From Nymphaea colorata (taxonomy: Eukaryota > Streptophyta > Magnoliopsida > Nymphaeales > Nymphaeaceae): 12,500 nt of DNA. Below the pieces are notes generated by a model. The model had not been told where the DNA came from. It made no database searches and saw only the letters and a list, made by a program, of their open reading frames with translations. The translations under genes and the position numbers were made by a program. Position 1 is the first letter of the stretch. Each line of letters starts with the position of its first letter. This document shows positions 1-8,424 of this stretch, in pieces. Location of the stretch: assembly GCF_008831285.2 (NCBI RefSeq), contig NC_037468.1:397501-410000 (forward strand). The letters are read 5' to 3'.

Positions 1-362
1 GCTCAGGGCTTCTATTCTCTTAACTGACACCTTCAAGTCGTGAGGCTGACTTCTTCATCCATCAACAACGAAAGCGTCTCGTTCCCGCAACCTTTGATCC
101 GTCACTCTGGTGACTTTGGTCACTCTTTCTGTTGAAAAAGTGAACAGGGGCGGAATCCAAGTAGGCGACGCGAATCAAAGGTTTCTATGTTTCAATCGGA
201 TACCAATTGCTTGGATGCGTTTGAAAGCCCCGAGAGGCCTTTCAGTAGGGGCGAGAGCGAGATGTTCAGGATTGATCCCCAACATTGAGCAGAAGAAATT
301 CTTGATAGTTGGGAAATGTTGGATTCTGTCTCCGGCGCAAGCAAATGGTCCATTTCTTGATG
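1..362. other. Spacer left of trnH, no gene recognised
   Basis: No gene of the plant mitochondrial set is recognised here. A plus-strand frame opening near 110 and running to 487 passes through the complement of trnH, so it is not good evidence of coding. The last bases before the tRNA (about 340-362) are the 3' flank of the minus-strand trnH. Confidence 0.5.
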
Positions 363-437
363 GGCGAACGACGGGGATTGAACCCGCGCGTGGTGGATTC
401 ACAATCCACTGCCTTGATCCACTTGGCTACATCCGCC
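363..437 (-). tRNA. trnH: tRNA-His (GUG), chloroplast-type
   Basis: The gene decodes CAC/CAU codons in mitochondrial translation. On the minus strand it starts GGCGGATGTAGCC and ends GTTCGCC. The acceptor stem GCGGATG pairs with CGTTCGC (with wobbles), and the extra 5' G typical of tRNA-His is encoded and faces the last C. The anticodon GTG lies at 400-402 inside a GGATT/AATCC stem, and the T-arm carries GGGTTCAATCCCC. The 75-nt length and sequence match plastid trnH-GUG almost base for base, with a small change in the variable region (CACGCG where I recall CATGCG). Known biology: flowering plant mitochondria usually use a plastid-derived trnH transferred long ago, so this copy is probably functional. 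CCA would be added after transcription. Confidence 0.96.
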
Positions 438-522
438 CCTACCCCCGCACAGGTTTCCGTCTCTATCGTAGATCAGATCCTTTCTGAACCCCCCTATGAC
501 CGCTATCAAAGACAGAGAATTT

Positions 523-610
523 GCTATAGACAACAAGTCCGCTGAGTCCGCGCTATACTCAGATAAGAAAAAGGAGAAGTGGCTTGGCTATAGCCAACAA
601 GTCCGCTGAG
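523..610. repeat. Pair of 24-bp direct repeats
   Basis: The 24 bases at 523-546 recur at 587-610 with one mismatch (GCTATAGACAAC against GCTATAGCCAAC, then AAGTCCGCTGAG in both). They are separated by 40 bp of AG-rich sequence. This looks like a short local duplication of the kind common in plant mitochondrial spacers. No function is inferred. Confidence 0.75.
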
Positions 611-787
611 AACGACGACGAAAGAGAAGTGGAGAGAGTTGCAAGTCGTTTGGTTGTGTTTCGGAATGAGGGGGAGGCCAAGGCCTTCCACAAGTGGAAG
701 CTTCCTGGCAAAGCTTCAAAAAAAGAGGTTGGGCTGTTCATTGACTTGACTTCACTTTACTTAAGATTGAAGATACGGGCCGGGCGG

Positions 788-870
788 GCAGTGATCAAAG
801 CACTCGCAACTTGCAATTGCTTAAGGGAACGTCACGTCACGAGCAAAGCCCTACGCTTTGCGAGTGCTTC
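788..870. repeat. Dispersed stem-loop repeat, copy 1
   Basis: This is a copy of a G/C-rich repeat family in this window, built around CAAAGCACTCGCAA and CTTTGCGAGTGC on opposite sides. CAAAGCACTCGC at about 796-807 and GCTTTGCGAGTGCTTC at 855-870 are inverted with respect to each other, so the element can fold back. The 44 bases at 824-867 recur identically at 7891-7934. A minus-strand version at 2492-2530 lacks one 5-bp GTCAC unit. No transposase, terminal site or clear target duplication is visible, so whether it moves as an element is inference. Confidence 0.8.
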
Positions 871-879
871 TTCAAAGTA

Positions 880-1240
880 TGAGCTTTTTGGTATGGTCAG
901 CACTAATGGCATACAATTGCAATTATGGTTGGCATACAATTTGTTGTATGGTCAGCATGAATGGCATCTCATTGCAATTATGGTTGGTATACAATTTGTT
1001 GTATGGTCAGCATGAATTTTGATGGACATACAATTTGTGTGATGTACTAATGGCATACAATTGCCATTGGGTATGGTGAGTACTAATGACAATTGTATGT
1101 CATTAGTACTCACTATACCAAAAAATTGTATGTCCATCAAAATTCATGCTGACCATACCACAAATTGTATGCCATTATCCATCACACAAATTTGCATGGA
1201 TTTTGGAAGGCATACAATTGCCATTGGGTATGGAAAATGA
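880..1240. repeat. ATACAATTG-type repeat block
   Basis: The block contains repeated modules such as GGTCAGCA, ACTAATGGCATACAATTG and CAATTATGGTTGG. A duplicated module lies at about 919-960 and 970-1014: CAATTATGGTTGG(C/T)ATACAATTTG followed by TTGTATGGTCAGCATGAA. The same module vocabulary appears reverse-complemented at 7985-8110 and 11945-12000, and next to the 28-bp arrays at both ends of the window. No tRNA or protein gene is seen. The hydrophobic C-terminal half of a 143-codon open frame (584-1015) comes from this repeat sequence. Confidence 0.8.
986..1173. repeat. Large nested palindrome (cruciform-capable)
   Basis: The outer arms 986-1036 and 1123-1173 are 51 nt each and are reverse complements with two mismatches by eye. 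Inside them, 1070-1091 and 1098-1119 form a 22-bp inner hairpin with one G/T mismatch and a 6-nt loop (1092-1097). The left side carries an extra 33 nt or so (1037-1069) with no partner, so the arms were probably once more symmetrical or were built from two insertions in opposite orientation. The structure could extrude as a cruciform or fold in RNA. Confidence 0.88.
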
Positions 1241-1254
1241 CATTTGTTTGTACA

Positions 1255-1355
1255 GTGAGTACTAATGGCATTTGTTTGTCAAGTGAGTACTAATGGCATT
1301 TGTTTGTCAAGTGAGTACTAATGGCATTTGTTTGTCAAGTGAGTACTAATGGCAT
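1255..1355 (+). repeat. 28-bp tandem array, about 3.6 units
   Basis: Units begin GTGAGTACTAATGGCATTTG and end TTTGTCAA. Starts at 1255, 1283, 1311 and 1339 are spaced exactly 28 bp apart, and the last unit diverges after GGCATT. The first three units are essentially identical, which suggests recent expansion. The same unit, reverse-complemented, forms an array at 12297-12415. Confidence 0.92.
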
Positions 1356-1509
1356 TGAATTGCAATGAGTCCTGACCTTTCAAGAAGAATGAGTCCTGAC
1401 CTTTCAGTCTTGACCTTTCCATTTTTGGTCAGGTGAGTACTAATGGCATACAATTGCAATTGGTCCTGTCCTTCCATCAAAAGTCCTGACCTTTCAAGAC
1501 AGTCTTGAC

Positions 1510-1680
1510 CTTTTTGGTAAGGTTAGTCCTGACTTTGAAAGACAGTCTTGACCTTTTTGATAAGGTCAGTACTGATTTCAAGACAGTCTTGACCTTTCAA
1601 GAAAAATCAGTCCTGACCTTTCAAGACAGTATTGACCTTTTTGGTAAGGTCAGTCCTGACTGTGAAATACAGTCTTGACC
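1510..1680 (+). repeat. 171-bp segmental duplication, copy A
   Basis: This 171-bp stretch recurs directly at 1906-2076 with only two substitutions seen by eye (near 1631 and 1662). It shows that higher-order blocks, and not only short units, have been copied within the field. Confidence 0.9.
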
Positions 1681-1905
1681 TTTTTGATAAGGTGAGTACT
1701 GATGACATACAAATGAGTCTTGACCTTTCAAAAGAGTCCTGACCTTTCAAGAAGAATGAGTCCTGACCTTTCAAGACAGTCTTGACCTTTCCAGAAGAAT
1801 CAGTCCTGACCTTTCAAGACAGTCTTGACCTTTTTGGTAAGGTTAGTCCTGACTGTGAAAGACAGTATTGACCAGAAGAATCAGTCCTGATCAGATAGTC
1901 TTGAT

Positions 1906-2076
1906 CTTTTTGGTAAGGTTAGTCCTGACTTTGAAAGACAGTCTTGACCTTTTTGATAAGGTCAGTACTGATTTCAAGACAGTCTTGACCTTTCAAGAAA
2001 AATCAGTCCTGACCTTTCAAGACAGTCTTGACCTTTTTGGTAAGGTCAGTCCTGACTTTGAAATACAGTCTTGACC
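1906..2076 (+). repeat. 171-bp segmental duplication, copy B
   Basis: Second copy of the block at 1510-1680, in the same orientation with an offset of 396 bp. The near identity points to recent duplication by slippage or unequal recombination. Confidence 0.9.
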
Positions 2077-2261
2077 AGAAGAATCAGTCCTGATCTTTCA
2101 AGATAGTCTTGATCTTTCAAAAAAGGTGAGTACTGATGACATACAAATGAGTCTTGACCTTCCTGACCTTTCTATAATGAGTCCTGACCTTTTTGGTATG
2201 GTGAGTACTGATGACATACAAATGAGTCTTGACCTTTCAAAACAGTCCTGTCCATCACCGG

Positions 2262-2307
2262 AAGGTCACTGATTCAGGTCAGACAAATCCTGACAAGTGC
2301 TGACCAT
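2262..2307 (+). repeat. 46-bp inverted repeat, left copy
   Basis: This 46-bp stretch, starting AAGGTCACTGATTCAGG and ending GTGCTGACCAT, is the exact reverse complement of 11986-12031. In both places the minisatellite field adjoins it on the side away from the window centre, so it marks the inner boundary of a larger inverted relationship. Confidence 0.95.
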
Positions 2308-2331
2308 CACACAAAGAATGAAGATCAATGA

Positions 2332-2383
2332 CAATTGTCCATCAATATGAGTTCCCTTCTTGTCTGATAGTCTATCAGAGTGA
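2332..2383 (+). repeat. 52-bp direct repeat, copy 1
   Basis: Identical over 52 bp to 8139-8190 (starts CAATTGTCCATCAATATG, ends CTATCAGAGTGA). In both places a stem-loop repeat follows within about 20 bp, so the two loci share a composite module. Confidence 0.95.
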
Positions 2384-2392
2384 GTCTGAATC

Positions 2393-2530
2393 AGCTCACA
2401 TGCTTTGCGAGTGCGCTTTGTACGTCATGAGCACTGAAAAGCGAGTGCTTTGTGCAAAAAGCGCACTCGCTTCGCTTTGGCTTTGCACAAAGCACTCGCA
2501 AAGCGTAGGGCTTTGCTCGTGACGTTCCCT
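2393..2530. repeat. Dispersed stem-loop repeat, copy 2 (longest)
   Basis: This composite copy is rich in GCGAGTGCTTTG and its complement. A perfect 18-bp stem is formed by 2441-2458 and 2482-2499 around a 23-nt loop. Parts match elsewhere: 2393-2418 is identical to 8315-8340, 2425-2451 is the exact reverse complement of 8396-8422, 2421-2435 matches the arm of the 4288 hairpin, and 2492-2530 is the reverse complement of the 824-867 element minus GTCAC. It therefore contains most building blocks of the family. Confidence 0.88.
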
Positions 2531-4287
2531 AACGCAATTCTCATTGAAAGTTGCGACGGTGCATTCAAAGTTGCGAGTTTTGGGCTTTGCTAATCTAAGA
2601 ACGTGACGTTGGGGGAATGAATTTTGCCTTCTACCTGGCATCCTCGACCGCCTTCTATTGGAGTTCCAAGCTATTCCTCCACTCGCTGAACCAACCTTTC
2701 TTGCCGAGGCTGCGGGTGGTGGACTACTCGACATTTCAGATTACGTTCGATATTCTGTTCTGCTTGACTATCCATCCCTACCTCCATAAGTGATCCCACC
2801 ATCCAGAAAGGCTAGACACCCGCCAATCGAATTCCTGTTCTCGACTCGCAACAAAGACAATCTATGCATTGGTAGGGCATGGCTTCTTCTCGTTCCATCC
2901 GCTTTTAGTAGTAGATCGGAAAACGGCATCAAAAGTTTCCGTGAAGTTAGCGTTCCAAAAACCGTGCAATCAGTCAGCCAGTCGAGAATACCCTACTTCT
3001 GGATCAGTGGTCAGAGAAGCGGTTTCGGATCAGTGAACGCCTCCTACCCATGGCGAAAGATGGGGTTGTTCAATAGCGGAAAAGAGTTGGAGGCACCAGA
3101 TCTTCAACAAGCCAGCTAGCATCGAAAAGGAAGAAAAGGTGGAATCGTGCATCTAGAAGTGGTTCTCAGTCGTAGAACGGGATGCTATGTGTGTAGCAAG
3201 GCGAGTAGAAGAGAAGAATCTTGCATTCCATCACTCTGATAAAGGAAAGGCAAGACAGGCCCGTCCTGACTCGTCCAGAGCGGAGCGAGAGGAACGGCGG
3301 AGTTTGTCTTTTTTCAGCAAATGACATGTCTGAGTTGGATGTGGGGGGAAGGGTGAATGATGATGATGATAATGAGCGGGACAACCAACCCGATGGTTCG
3401 TCCATCAGATCAGAGTCACAATGGACATACGCTCAAAAAACCATCAAGCTACTGCGTTCCTCGGCAGACAAATAGGTAGAACTACATGCTCGTCGATCAG
3501 AGTAGGGGGCTCGAAGTGAAATGAGTCAGTTGGGGTAGATATGGAGTTTCCTAACCATTAGCTCTTTTTCTCTCCCCGCCCGCCCAACTAGGAACGGGAG
3601 ACCATATTCAGAAAGACAGAACAATTGGGCCTCGAGAACAACTTCAGAATTTCTAGCTGAATCTGAACTATAGAGCGCCGCATTTAGTAGGACCGGCCTT
3701 CTTTATAGGAACCTCTACCACATCTGACTCAGGTCAAAGTTGTTAGTGATTCTATGAGTTCCGAAGCCGAACCAATTGCCGGGCAGTTGTAGATATGTTC
3801 CTCTTCGGGGCCTCGGCAACATCGAGAAGTCTCATCCTTCCGTCCCTACCCTCAAGGTCTAGTAGGTTCCCATGAGATAAGGCCGATCAATCAGATCTGA
3901 TAACTAGTTGCCCCTGTCTAGTAAGGGCCCTTTCTCTTTAGGCGAGATTCCCTTCGGGCAACATCTGAGTTCCGTTTCCTTCCCTCCTCTCCCTCAGGAC
4001 CAAACAATCATTGGTCGATACAGACAAAATGGAAGGCCTTCCGAGGCAGTCAAGGGAGAGAAGAACTTGTTCGGGCCAACCAATAGGTAGGAATCCTTAT
4101 AGCTACTAACCCGAACGATGGCTTTAAAGATCAGCCCAGCAGTCAAACTACTGTGTTCGTTCCTCAACCCCCTCCTCTCGGCCAACTCAGATGCCCCCTG
4201 AATTTTGAAATCGAAAGATTGATCCCCCCACATACCTTCTCCTTTTGGAAATCTCTCCTCCGAACCTCATCCTTTGATTCTTGATCC
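2531..4287. other. Spacer, no gene recognised
   Basis: About 1.75 kb of mixed sequence of plant mitochondrial character. Open frames are short (109 codons at 2790-3119 plus, 84 at 3221-3475 plus, both without recognisable domains). The second contains a small GAT microsatellite (about 3356-3371) encoding a run of Asp. I see no tRNA, no group II intron domain V and no plastid gene fragment. Confidence 0.5.
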
Positions 4288-4335
4288 TACGTCATGAGCA
4301 CTTCAAAGCACTCGCTTTGAAGTGCTCATGACGTA
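4288..4335. repeat. Perfect 21-bp hairpin (stem-loop repeat family)
   Basis: The arms 4288-4308 (TACGTCATGAGCACTTCAAAG) and 4315-4335 are exact reverse complements around the 6-nt loop CACTCG. It shares TACGTCATGAGCACT with 2421-2435 and the CACTCGCTTT core with the rest of the family, but it stands alone in unrelated spacer with no other repeat nearby. A terminator or RNA-stabilising role is possible in transcripts, but no gene lies next to it. No target duplication is evident at the borders. Confidence 0.93.
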
Positions 4336-5999
4336 TGGTGAGCAAACGAAGAAGGTTCAGACCTATGCTTCTTTATAACGGCTTTTCCTTTCCCGTCTCG
4401 ATCTGTTCCCGGTCCTAGTGATCCGTGGACGTACCCCTTCGCGAGCGAGAACAAATCTCAGATAGAGAACGATGATTCTCGTATAGAAAGAAAGCGCTAG
4501 TTGAGTTTCGTCTTTCGAGCGATTTGGATTGGCCTTGTGTGATGCCTCGTTTGAGTTCATGCTTTGGAAGTTTTTCATATGTCGGTTGAGGTCCACTTCA
4601 ACTTCACCGTCCCTTTCTTTGTCTTTCTCATGCCTCACGCCTAAAAGCCCCCCTTTCCGCTGTTTGCCATTCCGAAGTCTAAGAAGAAGTTGACAGTTGA
4701 TTTGTTGGTGGTCAGTGAGCCGCTCCAGCCGCCTTTCAGACACTGGGGATTGTGAATGAGCTTCATGCTCTGGCTCATCGTGAGACCTTGATTCCGGGGA
4801 AGGTGGTGAAAGTCTCCAAAAAGGGGCAGGAAAGAGGTTTTGATATCAGTCTTTTGGTCGGGTAGCAAGCTAGCCACCAGCAAGCAAGCTAGCTAGCTAA
4901 GGAAAGAAAGCAATAGGCGCCAGAACGCTACATACGCTCAGATAGCAGAATGCACACTGCGAAGAAAGCTCCTACCGCGCTGACCACCCACACCCTCCCA
5001 CTTCCCAGCCCCTAGCGCATAGCACGATGTCAGGGTTACGCTTGCTGCATGGTTTGCGTGTGCTGTTCGGGTGACGTTTGCTGCAAGGGAAAGGTCAGCG
5101 TATCGTCCTACTCAGACCTACTAGCCGGCGCCGCCTTCCCTCCTTCCTTCCGTTGTCTTTCAGTATCCACCATCCGTAGGGGAAGACTCAGCATAATGAG
5201 AAAAGGGAAAGGATGGTAATGAAAGAAGGATCCATCCGTCTATAAAGACGTCCCCCGCAAGCTTGGCTGGATAGGCGAAAGGCGAGGGACGGGCTTCTTG
5301 AAAGGGTCCTCCTGAACTGACGGAAGAATGTCTCAAACGACAAGCTTCGCGGTGTCCAACCGCTCGCGTTCACCAGTTTGGTTATGCCACTTCCTCAGTT
5401 AGAGGAGTCCGACCACTAATCTGTTGTATGCTCGTGAGTGACGGACTCATATATGCCTCCGACTGTTGTTGGTTACTGTGATCAATCTATAAGGTGAGAT
5501 TAGACTGACATGCATGGAAGGTTTTGGTGAGAAGGGCATGTTTCAGGCATGAAGGGATAAAGGAAGGGCTTGGACAACCTAATCGCATGGTGGAAGGACG
5601 TCGTCCTCCCGGGCTACCGAAGATAGAGCGCGTTCAGTTCCACTCGGGCCCTGGTTTCCCTGAAGGTTCCACCTGCACAGAACAACCAAAAGCAGGAGGG
5701 TCACTCGTTGAGAACTGAGCTGCCAGTATAGCACGCGCTTGACTCAGCGTCTTGGGCGCTGGAAGCCACCCGAGGGAATGTACGAAACTCTTCACGGAGC
5801 AGCGTGCTTCACACACTCTCTTCGAACCCACTGCCTCCCCAGCTTCCGAAGCTCCCTTCGGGGGACGGGTCTTGTTTCCCGAGCTTCCCGCACACTTGAA
5901 ACGATTGAGAATTTCCTTTCTCTCTCTTTTTTGCTTTCAGTGCTGAACAGCGCCTCGCTTTCCATCGGTCAACGCTGAGCCCCATTCAGCCATTAGCTC
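4336..5999. other. Spacer, no gene recognised
   Basis: No known gene is recognised. The longest frame is 126 codons on the minus strand (4363-4743), basic and without identifiable domains. A plus-strand stretch at 4719-4865 is open for 48 codons without an ATG and reads like protein (it contains GIVNELHALAHRETLIPGK), but it matches nothing I know. A small GCTAGCTAGCTA-type simple repeat lies at about 4866-4900. Short overlapping frames at 5524-5978 look fortuitous. Confidence 0.45.
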
Positions 6000-6220
6000 T
6001 TCCCTACCAAGCCCCCATTCAGCCTCGGATGTTTCCTTATCATCCAAACCCTGCACCCCGATGGATAAACCAGCCCGACCAGATTCACCACCCGATTAGA
6101 GCTCAGCCTCCAGCCCAGCGTAATGTCCAACCTCCCAAAAGGGTCGGATTGCGAACATGACAGTAGAAGAGCTGGTACAGCTAATGAAAGACAGTCTTCA
6201 TCCGCCCGTTATCAAGGAGT
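6000..6220 (+). pseudogene. Possible relic of a Pro/Gln-rich coding segment
   Basis: One plus-strand frame reads as a Pro/Gln/Arg-rich peptide (fragments PYQAPIQPRMFPYHP and IRAQPPAQRNVQPPKRVG) that ends in TGA at about 6158-6160. An ATG overlapping that stop opens a 27-codon frame, MTVEELVQLMKDSLHPP and on. Such composition resembles the linker region of plant LTR-retrotransposon gag proteins, and nuclear retroelement fragments are common in plant mitochondrial spacers. No zinc knuckle, protease or reverse transcriptase motif is seen nearby, so this is a weak inference from composition only. Confidence 0.2.
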
Positions 6221-7827
6221 CCTCTAAGCCCGGAGATTGAGACCGCCCAGGAACTGAAAAACGCTAGCCTCGCGTTGCTCTGGCTTTCTTCGTTCCGTTT
6301 GCTGGGATTTGATATCGATCGAGAAGCACGGGTGGGGTGGACCCGTGTAGAATTGCTCTCGATGGCTAGTGAGAAAGACAAGAGAGAAAGGTATATGGGC
6401 AACCAACTCAGAAGTAGGTCTTTTCCGTCCAGCCGGAGGGGTTGAGATCCGGGGCAGAAAGGTGTGTGTTCCCTCTCCCACCGGGAGGAGTGCTGGTAGT
6501 GTGGATCCAGCAATGGCATGAAGAACGTCCTTTTTCAACCAACCCGACGCTGCGCGCCTGATTGGTTTGTGGTGAAAGCCACATCTTTGATGTGGAATAG
6601 GGTTGATGAGTCGCCTACCATGACCTTCCTGAACGTTATCCCTCACCAGGCTCCTTCCCTGCTCTGCTCTTCCTGTCGAAAAAGGACATGTCAAATGTCA
6701 AAGCAAAGAAACAGAGCCCCAGCAACAGGGCTCAGCCTAAGCCCGATGGATAAGGCGAAAAGAGCTCCTTCCTTGTCCGATTCTCTTCCTATTGGATTCA
6801 GCCCTACTATTGATTCAATTCATATGCACCTTCCACCAGGAGCTCTGTCAGATCAATTCCTGGGCTACCTCCTTTGCTTTGCTTGCTTGGTACCCTTTTT
6901 CTTGCTACTGCTTCGCTGGACTGATAGCGCAATGAAGCGTACCGTAGTATGAGGAAAAGGATGCACTCTTCACTGCAGCTTCCATGGTTATCAGCTTCTG
7001 GGCACGATTGAGAAACCCGTCGGTTTCCTCTTCGTGAAGGCGAATGGCTACGTCCCGCCTACGACCCTCGCTGGGGTCTAGTGCACTCCTCCAGCATGCT
7101 TTCTTCCTTATGGTGAAGCACGAGTCTCACTCGCTGGACCGTGGAAGGAGCAATCCATACGTATAATCACCGAGCTCCGCTTGGACCGGCTTGGGGACTG
7201 AGGGGTTCCCCTGAGGTGGATTGGTCCCTGCAACGCTATCTGTCTACTTGGCTCTGGGTGTAGGCCTTTCGCTTTGGGCTATCTTCTTTCGGGACTTGCT
7301 TGAGGCCTCTCTTCCCTCCGTTTGGATTCCACCTTGTTCTCATCGTCATCCATTCTCCTTGTGTTGAGGTCGTCTTTCGAACACTTCCTAAAGCACGCTT
7401 CTGTCAGACCTTTTCCTACTCCTGAGCTACCAGGAGTTTAGAATCTTCATTGAGGCTTGATCCGCTGAAAAAAGAAAAAGGCCCTTCTCAATAGCCTGAC
7501 CTTACCAGCTACGTTGGAGGAGAAGTTATAGCCGCTGCCCCCTTTGCCTATCTTCCTGCTCTGCCAGTAGACCTCCTTGAAAACCATCCTTCCCCTCCAA
7601 TTCGGACATCGCTGATGCCGTCAGTGTGACTAGTAGATTGACTAGTCACCCCGGTTTGGAGCATTGGAATGCATCGCTAAGGATAATTCAGTCTCTCGCG
7701 CATTTATCTTGATCTGGTGTATGGAAGATCAAGTCTTCTACTAGAAGGATATAGCGATGCGGATTAGGGCCACTGTCAGGTGGATCTTCATTCTTCATGT
7801 ATGGAGGAGCTCACTTCTCACTAGGAT
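6221..7827. other. Spacer, no gene recognised
   Basis: Two overlapping opposite-strand frames stand out by length only: 156 codons at 6224-6694 (minus) and 144 codons at 6518-6952 (plus). The plus frame ends in a hydrophobic stretch (FLGYLLCFACLVPFFLLLL) that could span a membrane, but no family is recognised. Another hydrophobic stretch is readable in plus frame at about 7220-7330, again with no recognised relative. No RNA gene is seen. Confidence 0.4.
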
Positions 7828-7945
7828 AGTCAAAGCACTCGCAACGTCGAAAGGATGCGTTAGGGAACGAGCAAAGCGAAGAATGACGTCAGGGAACGTC
7901 ACGTCACGAGCAAAGCCCTACGCTTTGCGAGTGCGTGCTTTTGAT
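7828..7945. repeat. Dispersed stem-loop repeat, copy 3
   Basis: It begins GTCAAAGCACTCGCAACG and ends GCTTTGCGAGTGCGTGCTTT, so its ends are inverted with respect to each other, as in copy 1. The 44 bases at 7891-7934 are identical to 824-867. The interior differs from copy 1 by an extra segment with a second GGGAACGAGCAAAGCG (about 7863-7879) and GACGTC, so this copy seems to carry an internal partial duplication. Confidence 0.85.
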
Positions 7946-7984
7946 CAAGGAAGACAATTTCTTGAAAGAAAAGGACAATGACCA

Positions 7985-8110
7985 TCAAAATGAGTGCTGA
8001 CCATCAAACCAATTGTATGCCATTAGTGCTGACCATATCAAAAATGCAATTGTATGCCATTAGTGCTGACCATCACACAAATTGTATGCCATTAGTGCTG
8101 ACCATACCAA
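7985..8110. repeat. Tandem repeat of GTGCTGACCAT units
   Basis: GTGCTGACCAT starts at 7994, 8026, 8063 and 8095 (spacings 32, 37 and 32), each time preceded by a variant of CAATTGTATGCCATTA except at the first. These are reverse complements of the ATGGTCAGCACTAATGGCAT modules at 892-1020. The block lies directly between stem-loop copy 3 and the 52-bp direct repeat. Confidence 0.88.
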
Positions 8111-8138
8111 AACCAAAATGGTGAAGATCATTCCATTC

Positions 8139-8190
8139 CAATTGTCCATCAATATGAGTTCCCTTCTTGTCTGATAGTCTATCAGAGTGA
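8139..8190 (+). repeat. 52-bp direct repeat, copy 2
   Basis: Exact match to 2332-2383, 5807 bp downstream in the same orientation. Recombination between the two would release a circle of about 5.8 kb carrying no recognised gene. Confidence 0.95.
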
Positions 8191-8200
8191 TCTGAATCAG

Positions 8201-8424
8201 CCCTACGCTTTGCGAGTGCGTGCTTTGTGCAATTGAAAGGTCAGCACACAACTATAGGCAGAGCCAAAGCAAAGTCTGATAAGCTTTGCGAGTTCTTTGT
8301 GCAATCACTCACAAAGCTCACATGCTTTGCGAGTGCGCTTATCTCAGACAAAATTCACTATGTTATGGTTTCCTTTATGAGTTCCCTTGCTTCAGAAAGC
8401 ACTCGCTTTTCAGTGCTCATGAGG
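8201..8424. repeat. Dispersed stem-loop repeat, copy 4 (split)
   Basis: Pieces of the family appear in broken order: CCTACGCTTTGCGAGTGCGTGC at 8202-8223, CTTTGCGAGTTCTTTGTGCAA at about 8284-8304, a 26-bp match to copy 2 at 8315-8340, and at 8396-8422 the exact reverse complement of 2425-2451. The internal stretch 8341-8395 includes a second ATGAGTTCCCTT, also found in the 52-bp repeat. The locus looks like copy 2 rearranged by an internal inversion. Confidence 0.82.

Larger units (their letters stand above)
1360..2260. repeat. Degenerate minisatellite field (CTGACC/CTTGACC units)
   Basis: About 900 bp are built almost wholly from short alternating modules: AGTCCTGACC, AGTCTTGACC, TTTCAAGACAG, TTTTTGGTAAGGT and GAAGAATCAGT. 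The 15-base near-palindrome TCAAGACAGTCTTGA occurs exactly at 1494, 1578, 1771, 1814, 1974 and 2017, with a variant at 1621. A longer module starting GGTGAGTACTGATGACATAC recurs at 1691, 2125 and 2200. Stop-free stretches inside (for example 1868-2074) are products of the repetition, not genes. No RNA gene or intron is recognised. Confidence 0.92.

Noticed and set aside
110-487. 125-codon plus-strand frame
   Set aside because: It runs through the complement of trnH and has no recognisable protein motif.
1255-1355. CRISPR-like array
   Set aside because: The 28-bp units abut with no unique spacers, so this is a simple tandem repeat; organelle genomes do not carry CRISPR systems.
1868-2074. 68-codon frame with repeating peptide motif
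   Set aside because: The repeating peptide only mirrors the DNA minisatellite.
788-2530. Complete transposon with its own transposase
   Set aside because: No transposase, reverse transcriptase or integrase motif is seen in or near the repeat blocks, and no target duplication could be shown.
6224-6952. Opposite-strand frames of 156 and 144 codons
   Set aside because: They overlap each other, have no recognisable domain, and frames of this length occur by chance in several kb of GC-balanced spacer.
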